Source: DRQF01 sp964559135
GTDB taxonomy: Bacteria; Planctomycetota; GCA-002687715; DRQF01
Length of the DNA stretch: 64,000 nt
NCBI GenBank assembly: GCA_964559135.1
Contig: CAZLGG010000005.1
Location: 1 to 64,000 of the forward strand
Reading direction: 5' to 3'
Below the pieces are notes generated by a model. The model was given only the letters and a program-made list of their open reading frames with translations. It was not told where the DNA came from and ran no database searches. Shown here piece after piece: positions 34,700 through 43,412 of this stretch. Numbering within the stretch: position 1 is the first letter of the stretch; the number at the start of each line of letters is the position of its first letter. The translations under genes were made by a program, and so were the position numbers.

Positions 34700-35844
34700 T
34701 CCTTGTCCCCTTCCGCGAACTCGGCGAGGAGATCCGCGTGATGCTGGCCGGGAATCGGAGGCGCGCCCGTACACTCCCACCGCCTTCCGTCGCAAAGGAT
34801 CGCGGAGGTGAGCACCGGAATCCGTCCCAAAGTCGCGTGATCGACGTGCGAGACGATTCCCCGCTCGTCCCGCGCTCGGTTCCGCAGAACGTCCTTCAGG
34901 CGGCGGACCCGTCCGGCGGGAATCCCGGCTCGCGTGAATCGGTCCATCCAGTCCTCGACGGAGTCCTCGGAAAAGATCCCCTCGAGCAGCGGAACCAATC
35001 GTTCGCGGTCTTTCACGCGGCCCGGGTTGGTCCTCCACCTCGGGTCCCGAAGCGGCTCGCATCCGGCGAAGCGGTCCATCGACACGAGAGCGGCCCACTG
35101 ACGATCCGTCGCAACGCCGAGCACGAACCAGGCGTCGCGGGCGCGAAAGGCCTGGTAGGGAACGAGATTCGGATGGCGATGCCCCATGGGCCGAGGGGAT
35201 TCCCCGGTGAGCAGCGTGCTTTGGGCCTGATACCCCATCAGAGCGAGCAGCGAGTCCAGCAAATTGATCTCGAGCGAGGCGCCACCACCCCCGCGTTCCC
35301 TTCGCAACAGGGCGGCCAGGATCGCTTCCGCGGCCGTCTGCCCCGCCGCGACGTCCGCCAGGCTGGTCGGTGCTCTCACGGGCTCGTCGTCGCCGGTCAT
35401 GGCCATGAGGCCGGACTCGGCCTGGATCACGAGATCGAAAGCGGGACGGTCATCTCCTGCGCCGAACCCCGAGATCGTCAAGTGCACGAGATTGGGATTG
35501 AGTTCGCGAAGGCGCTCCCTTCCGAGGCCGAATCCGCGCATCCGACCCGGGCGAAAGTTCTCGACCAGGACGTCGGCACGTTCGATGAGACGACGGGCGA
35601 CGGCTTTCCCCTCGTCGGTCTCGAGGTCCATGGTCATGGCCTCCTTGCCCCGATTGTAGGCGAGGTAATAGGGAGACACATCCTCGATGAAAGGAGGACC
35701 GAAACTCCGCGTGGAGTCGCCGTCCGGGGACTCGGCCTTGATGACCCGAGCACCGAGGTCCGCCAATCGCTGGGTACACAACGGTCCGGCGAGGACGCGG
35801 GAGAAATCGGCGACGAGGATTCCTTCGAGAGGCCTCATCGTCAC
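34696..35844 (-). CDS. CoA-transferase family III (CaiB/BaiF)
   Basis: The 382-residue protein matches family III CoA-transferases, which move CoA between carboxylic acids through an aspartyl intermediate. The N-terminal LEGILVADFSRVLAGPLCTQRLADLGARVIK motif, AYNRGKEAMTMDL, ENFRPGRM and the active-site Asp region (GFGAGDDRPAFDLVIQAESG) are typical, the last Asp of AFDL being the probable nucleophile. Natural substrates include carnitine, oxalate, formate and aromatic acyl-CoAs; none can be chosen here. GTG 35844 overlaps the TrkA-type stop, while an ATG two codons downstream (35838) is an alternative start. The downstream ATGA overlap couples it to the deaminase. Confidence 0.9.
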   Translation of the reverse strand: MTMRPLEGILVADFSRVLAGPLCTQRLADLGARVIKAESPDGDSTRSFGPPFIEDVSPYYLAYNRGKEAMTMDLETDEGKAVARRLIERADVLVENFRPGRMRGFGLGRERLRELNPNLVHLTISGFGAGDDRPAFDLVIQAESGLMAMTGDDEPVRAPTSLADVAAGQTAAEAILAALLRRERGGGGASLEINLLDSLLALMGYQAQSTLLTGESPRPMGHRHPNLVPYQAFRARDAWFVLGVATDRQWAALVSMDRFAGCEPLRDPRWRTNPGRVKDRERLVPLLEGIFSEDSVEDWMDRFTRAGIPAGRVRRLKDVLRNRARDERGIVSHVDHATLGRIPVLTSAILCDGRRWECTGAPPIPGQHHADLLAEFAEGDKE

Positions 35845-36524
35845 CTTCCCAGGCGCTTTCGCGCCACTCGGGCGATGTCGTCCGGCTGCCCGAAGAGCAG
35901 GAGGCGCTGCCCTTCGTCGAGAACCAGGTCGCTCGGCATCGAGAACAACGGCCCTCCTTTGCGAGGATCCTCGTCCGGATCCATGGGGGGACGAACGCCC
36001 ACGAATCGGACCTTGTCTCCGAAGAATCGGTCCACTTCCTCACGCCGCAGTTCGACGGCGGTTCTCAGGGTCAGTTCCGCCAACCCCTGCTCCCGGTTGA
36101 CGAACCAGAACGCATCGATGAGGGACTCCGTGAGTTCGACGGCCAGGTTGCGCGCTTGAAGAAGACCCGGCGTCAGAACGCGATCGGCGCCGATGGCCAG
36201 AAGAATGTCGCGCCTTTGCCCCGTCGTCGCCATGTTGATGATGGATTGCGCACCGAAGTCCTCGAGCGCCAAGGTCGTCCTTTCCGCGGCTTCGAAGGCG
36301 TGGCCGAGGCAGACGACGATCTGCTCGAAATCGTTGATGGGCAGACTGCCGAGAGCACGTCGGTCGGAGGTGTCGAACGCCAGAACGTGATCGACGTCCT
36401 GCATGATTCGACGGGTCTTGTCCCTGTCCTTGTCGACGGCCGTGACCTCAGCGCCACGGCGGACGAGTTCCCGCGCCAAGGTCCGGCCCATCGTGTTGAG
36501 CCCTATGACGAGAAAGTGAGACAT
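35841..36524 (-). CDS. Potassium channel/transporter regulatory protein, TrkA/KtrA-type (RCK)
   Basis: The 227-residue protein consists of an N-terminal NAD-binding Rossmann domain (SHFLVIGLNTMGRTLARELVRRGAEVTAVDKD) and a C-terminal TrkA-C domain. That places it with KtrA/TrkA regulators, which gate K+ uptake systems in response to nucleotides. The glycine motif is GLNTMG rather than the common GxGxxG, so nucleotide choice may differ. No K+ membrane subunit (ktrB/trkH) is in the window. ATG 36524 has only a weak site upstream, and its stop overlaps the CoA-transferase start by GTGA. It is 62 bases downstream of the NrnA-type gene. Confidence 0.9.
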   Translation of the reverse strand: MSHFLVIGLNTMGRTLARELVRRGAEVTAVDKDRDKTRRIMQDVDHVLAFDTSDRRALGSLPINDFEQIVVCLGHAFEAAERTTLALEDFGAQSIINMATTGQRRDILLAIGADRVLTPGLLQARNLAVELTESLIDAFWFVNREQGLAELTLRTAVELRREEVDRFFGDKVRFVGVRPPMDPDEDPRKGGPLFSMPSDLVLDEGQRLLLFGQPDDIARVARKRLGR

Positions 36525-36586
36525 GCTCGCACCCGGTTCATCCTGGTCGTTGTTTTGAAAGCGAAGATTCGAATTCGTCGAGCCCT

Positions 36587-37657
36587 TCAGGCAACCAGCT
36601 GGACGCCATCTTCCTCTGCGACGGAGATCTTTTCGAGAATACGTTTCATGAGTTCCCTGCGGATGCGCTCGTACTCCTCGGGCGACCCCTCGGCCATCGG
36701 GATGCGTGCAGCGGCCATGGTGTTGTGGCCGCCGGCACGGCCCATCTCGCGAACGACTTCGCGAACGAAGATGCCGGCGTCTCCGTCCGGATCCTCGGTT
36801 CTCACGGAAACGTATGTGAGCTTGTCGAACCACCCCATGCACACGGACCACGAGGCGGACTCGAGTTTCAACAGGAGATCGGCGATCTCCGCGACCATGT
36901 CGGGATAGGGAAGCTTACCGAGATGGCTCACCACGAGGTTGCCGTAGATCCGCGCGCTCTCGATGGCGTCGCGCAGGTCCTGAAAATACTCGCGGGAAAG
37001 GGGCGGGGCCTCGATGGCCTGGATGATCTCGTGGTTCACGAGAGGCGAAAGATACTCCCAGGCTTCGCGATCCATGTCACCCGTGCGACGGGTCAACCCC
37101 AATGTATCCGTCCGGATCCCGTAGTAGAGCGCCGTCGCCACGGCCTGAGTCGGCTCGAGACTGAAAAGCCTCAAATACGACGTCATGATCGTGGAGGTCG
37201 CCCCGACGTCCGGTCGCACGTCATGGTAGGGCACGGACGCAGTCGAATCGACGAAGGGATGGTGATCGATACAGACCTTCACGGGCACGTCCAGCTCTTC
37301 CAGGTCCTCCTGGTTGAAGCCGAATTGCGGTTGCGCATCGACCAGAACGGCGGCGCCGAAATCGTACTCGTCGATGTCGGTGAATCGGGTCAGCTCCGGA
37401 ACGAGGAGACGGACCATTTGACGGTTCTGGGCCCGACCGATGATCCCGCGATAGGTGAGAACCGCCTCCTTCCCGAATCGCCGCTCCAACAGATGCTTCA
37501 TGGCCAAGCCGGAGGCGATGCTGTCGGGATCCGGATTCATGTGGCAGAACACCAACACCCGATCGATGGCATCCAAGACTTCGGTCAGGTGTTTCGGATC
37601 CGGCTGCATGGTCTGTCGGTCAGGTTCGGACAAGAGTAATTCTCCCCGCCCACGCAT
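36587..37657 (-). CDS. DHH-family phosphoesterase (NrnA-like)
   Basis: The 356-residue protein has the DHH motifs CHMNPDPDSIASGLAM (metal Asp residues), VDAQPQ, and CIDHHPF with the eponymous DHH. A C-terminal DHHA1-type motif, GGHNTMAAARIP, binds the phosphate end of the substrate. NrnA-type enzymes degrade short oligoribonucleotides and pAp, and others in the family cleave c-di-AMP. The latter would be of interest beside a K+ regulator, but no direct evidence decides. ATG 37657 is one base after the upstream stop (TAG-G-ATG), suggesting coupling; an in-frame ATG at 37609 is a shorter alternative. Confidence 0.87.
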   Translation of the reverse strand: MRGRGELLLSEPDRQTMQPDPKHLTEVLDAIDRVLVFCHMNPDPDSIASGLAMKHLLERRFGKEAVLTYRGIIGRAQNRQMVRLLVPELTRFTDIDEYDFGAAVLVDAQPQFGFNQEDLEELDVPVKVCIDHHPFVDSTASVPYHDVRPDVGATSTIMTSYLRLFSLEPTQAVATALYYGIRTDTLGLTRRTGDMDREAWEYLSPLVNHEIIQAIEAPPLSREYFQDLRDAIESARIYGNLVVSHLGKLPYPDMVAEIADLLLKLESASWSVCMGWFDKLTYVSVRTEDPDGDAGIFVREVVREMGRAGGHNTMAAARIPMAEGSPEEYERIRRELMKRILEKISVAEEDGVQLVA

Positions 37658-37658
37658 C

Positions 37659-38543
37659 CTAGAGCAGACGATCCCGAACCTCGGCCAGGGCCTGGCGCAA
37701 AGCCCAGGGAGGCACGGGGCCTCTCGCTCTGATTATCCTGGCAAGAGACGGGGACCGAAAGGCCTCCCATTCCGAGAGGCACAGTGTTCCGGACCCTGGA
37801 AGTAATTCGCACTCAAGTCTTTGATGGTCAGAGAGATAGACGCCGCAAAGGTGCCCAGAAAGCTCCGAGAGCCAGGACGCCGCCGGCGTCACACCCAGCC
37901 AGTCCAGTCCGGCTGCGGCCCCCGTGTGGTGCCAAAAGCCGAGTCCCGGGACATCGGTGAGGGTCCAGCCGATCTCTTCCGGACCGAGCAGGGCACGGGG
38001 ATCGGCGTCCGGAGCGACGGCCAAGGCCAGCCCCTCCTGGCGCCGCACGAGAGCATGGAGACGCCGGCAAAGCCGTTGAACGCGTTCCTCGCGGACCCCA
38101 CGGCGGACATCCAGGAGCTCGGCGCGCCACTGCGTCCATGCCGTCTCATCCGTTCCCTTGAGGCGAGCGCCCATCTCGGCGCCCCAGATTCCCCCCGGAT
38201 CGTCGATCGTCAGACCCGACACGACGATCCGTGGACAACGAAACAGGCGCGCCAGCTCCACGGCCCGCCCCAGACGCCTTTCTCCCCGGGCGGCGATCGA
38301 GGGATCTGACGAGGTTGGATCCCCTGTCGCTTCCAGACGCACGGAGACCGCCATCGTTCGACCTCCGGCCTCGCGCCACAGCCGCGCCGCGCGCTCGGCA
38401 TCCCGAGCGGCGACGAAACCATCGACGGTGATGCTCGGAACACCGGCCGCCATCGCCGCCTCGACGGCGGAGACGAGCGCCCCCTCCTCATTGGGAAAAA
38501 GCGACGTGGAAACACCGATCTCATCTGCGAGAGGAGCTCTCAA
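37659..38543 (-). CDS. Sugar-phosphate isomerase/AP-endonuclease-like TIM barrel protein
   Basis: The 294-residue protein starts at TTG 38543, which overlaps the purB stop as TTGA. An opening strand GVSTSLFPNEEGAL, later LFRCPRIVVSG and the TDVPGLGFWHHTG segment are reminiscent of xylose-isomerase-like TIM barrels. Those use His/Glu/Asp ligands for two metals or epimerase chemistry. Few canonical ligands are certain here, so activity is unproven. The C-terminus (YLSDHQRLECELLPGSGTL) resembles the family phrase that carries the final Glu/His. It may serve in sugar metabolism or a DNA-repair-like role. Low homology by eye limits the call. Confidence 0.55.
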   Translation of the reverse strand: MRAPLADEIGVSTSLFPNEEGALVSAVEAAMAAGVPSITVDGFVAARDAERAARLWREAGGRTMAVSVRLEATGDPTSSDPSIAARGERRLGRAVELARLFRCPRIVVSGLTIDDPGGIWGAEMGARLKGTDETAWTQWRAELLDVRRGVREERVQRLCRRLHALVRRQEGLALAVAPDADPRALLGPEEIGWTLTDVPGLGFWHHTGAAAGLDWLGVTPAASWLSELSGHLCGVYLSDHQRLECELLPGSGTLCLSEWEAFRSPSLARIIRARGPVPPWALRQALAEVRDRLL

Positions 38544-39973
38544 ACTCTCAGCTCCGGCTCGTCCTCGCAGGCGTCCTCGGGAAACCGCCTCAGCAGAGGC
38601 TCGACCTCCTCGGCGTGAAAAAGTTCGACCTGTGCGGGCGCACGCCCGACGTAACGCTCAGGACGCAGAAGATCCGCGACATCCTTCTCATCGAGCTGAA
38701 ACGCGGGCTCGGCCAGCAATCGGTCCAGAAAGTCGTTGGCTCCGCCCTCCTCTTTCATGCGATGGGCCGCGGCCAAGGCGTGTCCGCGAATGATTTCGTG
38801 AAGTTCCTGGCGATCACCGCCCTTCTCCACCGCACGCATCATGAGCTCTTCGCTGGCGATGAACGGCACGTGCTCCGCCAGGTGATGACGGATGACCGCG
38901 CGCCGAACCACCAAGCCGCCCGCCACGTTCTCGAGGATGATGCAGATCGCGTCCGCGGCCATGAAGGCGAGAGGCAGGCTCATGCGACGGTTCGCCGAGT
39001 CGTCGAGCGTTCTCTCCAGCCACTGAGTGGCCGCGGTCTGCGCACCGTTGTCGGAAAGGGAGATCAGAAATCGGGAGAGCGCCCCGACCCGCTCCGCTCG
39101 CATCGGATTGCGCTTGTAGGGCATGGCCGAGGAACCGATCTGCTTCGACTCGAAGGGCTCCTCCACCTCCCGCATGTGGCAGAGAAGTCTGAGATCCGTG
39201 GACATCTTGTGCGCGCTCTGCCCCAAGCTGGAGAGCGACTGCAAGACGCGGGCATCCACTTTTCGAGGATAGGTCTGCCCGGTGATCCGGAATCGGGATT
39301 CAAAGCCCATCTTCTTGCAGACCAGGGCGTCCAAGGCCTCGACCTTGTCCTCGTCGCCGCCGAAGAGCTTCAGAAAGCTGTCCTGCGTGCCCGTCGTCCC
39401 TTTCACCCCCCGGAACTTGAGGACGCCCAGCGTGTTCTCGAGCTCCAGGTGGTCCATGAGGAGATCCTGGAGCCATAGGCAGGCTCTCTTACCCACCGTG
39501 GTGAACTGCGCCGGCTGAAAATGGGTGTAGCCCACGCAAGGCGTCGACCTTTCCGCCATGGCGAAAGCGTCCAAGCGCACGAGGACCCTGCGCAGACGCG
39601 CCATGACCCTCTGGAGGGCCTCCCGGATCAACAAAAGATCCGTGTTGTCCGTGACGTAGCACGAGGTCGCGCCCAGATGCACGATCGGCCCGGCAAGAGG
39701 ACATTGATCCCGCAGCACGTGAACCTGGGCCATGACGTCGTGGCGCAATTCCTTCTCGTACTTGGCCGCCTTTTCTTGATCCAGATCGTCCAGGTGCGCA
39801 CGGAGTTCCTCCACCTGCTCACGCGTCACCGGCAGACCCAGCTCGTGCTCGGCTTCCGCCAGCGCCAACCACAGCTTGCGCCATGTCGTGAATTTCCGGC
39901 GCGGCGAGAACAGCCGCGCCATCTCCGGGCTGCAGTAGCGCTCGACCAGGGGATTCGAATAGACATCGTCCAT
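38540..39973 (-). CDS. purB: Adenylosuccinate lyase
   Basis: The 477-residue protein belongs to the fumarase/aspartase superfamily. The signature loop SSAMPYKRNPMRAE (superfamily SSxMPxKxNP) and GATSCYVTDNTD, TPCVGYTHFQPAQ and GVKGTTGTQ pin it as adenylosuccinate lyase. It removes fumarate from SAICAR and adenylosuccinate in purine biosynthesis. The sequence resembles the longer, eukaryote-like form (YKFTTWRKLWLALAEAE-type N-terminus). ATG 39973 is preceded by a clear AAGGAGG site, making it the probable first gene of the long overlapping minus-strand run. The purine role fits the downstream salvage-type genes. Confidence 0.95.
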   Translation of the reverse strand: MDDVYSNPLVERYCSPEMARLFSPRRKFTTWRKLWLALAEAEHELGLPVTREQVEELRAHLDDLDQEKAAKYEKELRHDVMAQVHVLRDQCPLAGPIVHLGATSCYVTDNTDLLLIREALQRVMARLRRVLVRLDAFAMAERSTPCVGYTHFQPAQFTTVGKRACLWLQDLLMDHLELENTLGVLKFRGVKGTTGTQDSFLKLFGGDEDKVEALDALVCKKMGFESRFRITGQTYPRKVDARVLQSLSSLGQSAHKMSTDLRLLCHMREVEEPFESKQIGSSAMPYKRNPMRAERVGALSRFLISLSDNGAQTAATQWLERTLDDSANRRMSLPLAFMAADAICIILENVAGGLVVRRAVIRHHLAEHVPFIASEELMMRAVEKGGDRQELHEIIRGHALAAAHRMKEEGGANDFLDRLLAEPAFQLDEKDVADLLRPERYVGRAPAQVELFHAEEVEPLLRRFPEDACEDEPELRV

Positions 39974-40041
39974 GGGGACCTCCTTCGTCCCCCGAACCTA
40001 ACCCGGATCGGGTGGCCCTTCGACTCCCCGGCAACTCGAAT

Positions 40042-40665
40042 CTACAGGTTCTCGAGAACCCAGGGATGTTCGTGATGATCGCGCGCGGCCGGGTCGGGCT
40101 CATACCCCGTCTCGAGCTTGGAACGAAGGATCTCGAGGGTCTTGTAGTCCCTTTGACTCACGACGTGGAATCCCTCCCGCAAGAGCATTGCGGTGGCGAC
40201 TCCCACTCCCTTGCGGTACGCAACCGGGGCCTCGAGGCGACAACCGACCGAGATGACCTGGCTGCCGCACGCTCCGCTACGATCGGTCATCAATGCGAAA
40301 TCCACCCGATTCTGGCGGGCGATACGGGTCATCTCCTCCGCGCCGGCGACAACCTGGGCGGTGAGATCCCGGCGGCTGGGATCAAGCACACGGGCCAGAC
40401 CGTCCAGAACCGCGAACCCGTCCCCGCCGTGGAGGTCGGGCATCGCCCGGGGGGTTCCGAGGAGGTAATCCTCCGGACAGAACGGGATGAGCCGAACCCG
40501 AGACGAGGAGAGCCACGCGGGGCGATCCTGGTCGAGACCGTACGTCGTCCCGTCCACAGCCACCTTCCACCCGAAGATGCACCCGCTCACAAGGATGCGC
40601 CAAGGCTCCTCCTCGGTTGGAGAACGCAATTCCGCGAGAGCGCGGGGGTCGTGGGGCAATCTCAT
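40042..40665 (-). CDS. DUF523 family protein
   Basis: The 207-residue protein (ATG 40665) shows the DUF523 pattern: an N-terminal VSGCIFGWKVAVDGTTYG, a central LIPFCPEDYLLGTPRAMPDL, and MTDRSGACGSQVI where most members read KSRSPSCG. The three conserved cysteine-containing motifs suggest an iron-sulfur or thiolate site, and some members have been described as 2-thiouracil desulfurases. The third motif is Ser-Gly-Ala-Cys-Gly instead of Ser-Pro-Ser-Cys-Gly, retaining Cys. An in-frame ATG at 40761 exists but its extra residues are low-complexity. No operon partner is obvious, with 68 bases to purB. Confidence 0.8.
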   Translation of the reverse strand: MRLPHDPRALAELRSPTEEEPWRILVSGCIFGWKVAVDGTTYGLDQDRPAWLSSSRVRLIPFCPEDYLLGTPRAMPDLHGGDGFAVLDGLARVLDPSRRDLTAQVVAGAEEMTRIARQNRVDFALMTDRSGACGSQVISVGCRLEAPVAYRKGVGVATAMLLREGFHVVSQRDYKTLEILRSKLETGYEPDPAARDHHEHPWVLENL

Positions 40666-40765
40666 GGCTGTCGCTCCGGTTGCCGTCGGCGGGCTTCGGG
40701 GTGCGAGAGAGGGCATTCCCAGCCATCTCTCGTCCTCGCCGTTTCCCGTTCCCCTGTTCAAGCCG

Positions 40766-40805
40766 AAAAAAAGTCGGAGCGTCGACCCTCGAGGGTCGAC
40801 GCTCC
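40766..40805 (-). terminator. Intrinsic terminator for the gene at 40835-42736
   Basis: A 30-base perfect palindrome (40776-40805, GGAGCGTCGACCCTC pairing with its complement) forms a long stem centred on CTCGAG. On the minus strand it is followed by GAC and then seven T (A-run 40766-40772 as printed). It sits 29 bases past the stop of the exported-protein gene. The stem lacks an unpaired loop in the written form, so the central four bases must open. The uridine tract exists only on this strand. Confidence 0.88.
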
Positions 40806-40834
40806 CTGTGTCGAATCAGGTTCCGAACCGGGGA

Positions 40835-42736
40835 CTACTTGTCGTCTTCCCACTCGTCCCAGTCGTCAGCGGGCTCCCTCACCGACGTCAAGAACGCTGC
40901 GCCCGCCGCGGCACCGACGCCGATCGCCATGGGCATGTAGCCCGTGCAACTGTAGATCTCGGTGGTGAAGGACGTGTCTGACCGACTCATGGCTTCGGTG
41001 AATCCGAAGATGTGGCGCTGAAAGACGTCCGTGGTCGGCAAGAGAGCCAGATCCACGGGAACTTCATCGGGAAGATCGACGCTCTGCAGGATCGGAAGCA
41101 GCGTGTCGATCGCCATGACCATGAGACGCCCGGTGTCGATGTAGACGACACCCGTGTTGCCGGCCGCGGGATTCGAACGGCGGAAATGGGTCATGGCTTC
41201 CACGAGGTCCGGATTGCCGGCGAGACCGGATCGCTGGTGCGACTTGGACGCCAGGTAATTCTTCAGGGCCTGCGGCGCCAGCCCGATCATCAGGTAGCCG
41301 TCATCGACCATCCAGGCAGGCTTGATGCCGGGTCCGAAGTCGTCCGAACGGTTGACGAACATACCCGTGTCGAGGTAGTTGATGTCATGCCCCATGAAGC
41401 TGAACGACCGCATGGCGCCCTCGCGGGGGAGCATGGCGGAAGCCTTGCGAATACAGGAGAAAAACTTGTCCGAGTCCTTCAGCTGCACGGCCACCATCAT
41501 CTCGGGGATGAGGCCGCCGAAGGGTGACGGCGCCATCCAGAACCCCATCTCTTGGCCGATCGACGGCAACAGGTCGTCCATGATCGAAAAGCCGAGCTGA
41601 TCGGTCATGCCCTGAAGCTCTTCGTCGACGTTGGCGGCCATGTCCTTGTCGAAGTCGCGGAGCGCCGCCATGAGGCGGTCGGCGAGGACCGACATGTCGA
41701 GACGGAACCCCTCCGCCAGAAGGCTGTCCTGAGGAGCCATGTCCAAAACCCGGTACTTGCCGTCGCCCGCGGGGATCGCCCCGTAGATCGTCTTGGACAG
41801 CCCGTCGGGAACACTGATGTGGAATCGCTCGACGATCGCGCGCCCCTCGAAGTTCATGGCGTAGGCCACGCTCTGGAACTCGGTCAAGCCGGTGACGTCC
41901 AGAAAGGTCATCAGCATCCCGAATTCCTGCTCGTCCGCCACCGGAGAGTTCTCGATCATGTGCATCACTTTGCCCAAATTGACGTACATCGAAAACACGC
42001 CTTGACGCATGGGAGACACCTTGGCCATGGCACTCGTGAACTCGGCGTTGTCGATCAACCCCCCGGACGTGACGCCGGCCTTGACGCGATCAAGCACGCC
42101 CGACAAGGTCGTCTTGTTGGTGCCGAGGACCAAGTGGTTGCCGGCCGTGACGAGGTAGGCGGAGAGCCCGTCCAAATCGAAGGCCAGTCCGTGATTGCCG
42201 GCGATCGTGACTTCGGTGGGAGCGATGCCCATACCCTGCTCGGCAGCGCCGGCAGCCATCTGCGCCAGCTTGCCCGCCAACTCCTTGTTGCTGCCGAGAT
42301 CGAGGGTGATCAGGGCGTCCACGTCCGGAGGTCCGTTCGCATCCTTGATCGCCAGATCGACGATCGTGAAGGTCAGACGTCCTTCGCCGAGGCTCTCCAG
42401 GTCGGAGAGAGAAAGCCCCGTGTTCTGCTCCAGCTCGCCCGCCATCTCCTCGCTCATGGCGTCGAGCATTTCCATGGCGGGTTTGAGGAAAGCCTTCATC
42501 TGCGGCTCTTCCCACAACTGGCTCAGCGCAAGGTTGCGACAGTTCTTGGCGCCGGCGACTCCGTCATAGGACACGTGGAGCAAGCAGTCCGTCGGGAGAG
42601 CGGCTTCGATGCGGAAGGAACCGGCCTCGGCATGGGTCGCGTCATCCGTGAGAACCCAGGCGCCACCGCCTATGAATAGGGTCAGGAGGGCCGCGGCGGC
42701 CAGTGTCATTCCCAGGGGGCGAATCGTACGAGTCAT
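40835..42736 (-). CDS. Exported membrane-anchored protein, DUF3352-like
   Basis: This 633-residue protein has an N-terminal signal/anchor (TIRPLGMTLAAAALLTLFIGG) and a C-terminal membrane helix (AIGVGAAAGAAFLTSV) with an acidic tail (DDWDEWEDDK). The interior is a mix of beta-sheet and helix with repeated phrases: an ALITLDLGSN module followed by KELAGKLAQM, a MAAYVNLGK-like VFSMYVNLGKVMHMI, then FDKDMAANVDEELQGM. It resembles DUF3352-type proteins of Planctomycetota and related phyla, whose role is not known. The start ATG 42736 has GAGGAGA upstream, and a second in-frame ATG at 42751 is possible. It ends before a strong terminator. Confidence 0.65.
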   Translation of the reverse strand: MTRTIRPLGMTLAAAALLTLFIGGGAWVLTDDATHAEAGSFRIEAALPTDCLLHVSYDGVAGAKNCRNLALSQLWEEPQMKAFLKPAMEMLDAMSEEMAGELEQNTGLSLSDLESLGEGRLTFTIVDLAIKDANGPPDVDALITLDLGSNKELAGKLAQMAAGAAEQGMGIAPTEVTIAGNHGLAFDLDGLSAYLVTAGNHLVLGTNKTTLSGVLDRVKAGVTSGGLIDNAEFTSAMAKVSPMRQGVFSMYVNLGKVMHMIENSPVADEQEFGMLMTFLDVTGLTEFQSVAYAMNFEGRAIVERFHISVPDGLSKTIYGAIPAGDGKYRVLDMAPQDSLLAEGFRLDMSVLADRLMAALRDFDKDMAANVDEELQGMTDQLGFSIMDDLLPSIGQEMGFWMAPSPFGGLIPEMMVAVQLKDSDKFFSCIRKASAMLPREGAMRSFSFMGHDINYLDTGMFVNRSDDFGPGIKPAWMVDDGYLMIGLAPQALKNYLASKSHQRSGLAGNPDLVEAMTHFRRSNPAAGNTGVVYIDTGRLMVMAIDTLLPILQSVDLPDEVPVDLALLPTTDVFQRHIFGFTEAMSRSDTSFTTEIYSCTGYMPMAIGVGAAAGAAFLTSVREPADDWDEWEDDK

Positions 42737-42873
42737 GTTTTTTCTCCTCATCGGTTCGGGGGGTCGTTGTTTCTTCGTTCGTGGGATAAGGCCCGGCATT
42801 TCCAAACGGTGACGGGCATCGCCTTTCCCTCGGTATCTGATGCGGTATCGACCGCTCCTCACTGTAAGACGTC

Positions 42874-43383
42874 TCAGCTTCCGAAGTATCTCTGGAAAAA
42901 TGGCGGACCCAAGCTCGTGGCGAAGATTCCCAAGGCCAGAGCGACCGACTGCCGCGCCCGGCGGGGGGTGAGGTCCCTGGGCCCTTTGATGAACCCGAGG
43001 ACAAGAGTACCCAGAATCGCTCCTTGGAGATCGGTGAGGACGTCGAAGACATCCGGGTCCCGTCCTGGTACGAAGGACTGGTGCCACTCGTCGAGGATTC
43101 CCCAAAGTACGGCCATCACCACGGCGAGTCGAAACGCGAGGGAAAGGCGCCTCCCGACTTGGCGCCACGCCCCCAAAGCGCCCGCCCAGAAAAAGGCGAG
43201 CACTGCATAAAGCGGGGCATGGAAGAGGTTCCCCATGCCCGGGAATCCTCCTCCCACTCCCTCCCAGGTCCGACTGCTGGACCAGAAGATCATCCCCATC
43301 CAAGCCGCGGCGGCGATCCGCCAGAGCCACTCTCCCGAGAGGAATCGCGCCAGACTCGAAAGAGGAGACCGCCCTTGAACCAT
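42874..43383 (-). CDS. VanZ-family membrane protein
   Basis: The 169-residue protein has four helices and the VanZ family signature DEWHQSFVPGRDPDVFDVLTD (partial match to the conserved ExxQxxxPxRxxxxxDxxxN pattern). It begins with WMGMIFWSSS, as is typical. VanZ proteins give low-level teicoplanin resistance or phosphotransfer functions, but in most genomes they are simply unassigned integral membrane proteins. ATG 43383 is 30 bases downstream of the sigma factor stop, so the two could be cotranscribed under the riboswitch-controlled leader. Confidence 0.82.
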   Translation of the reverse strand: MVQGRSPLSSLARFLSGEWLWRIAAAAWMGMIFWSSSRTWEGVGGGFPGMGNLFHAPLYAVLAFFWAGALGAWRQVGRRLSLAFRLAVVMAVLWGILDEWHQSFVPGRDPDVFDVLTDLQGAILGTLVLGFIKGPRDLTPRRARQSVALALGIFATSLGPPFFQRYFGS

Positions 43384-43412
43384 GGCTCAGTGTCTCAGGA
43401 CGAGATTCGAGT

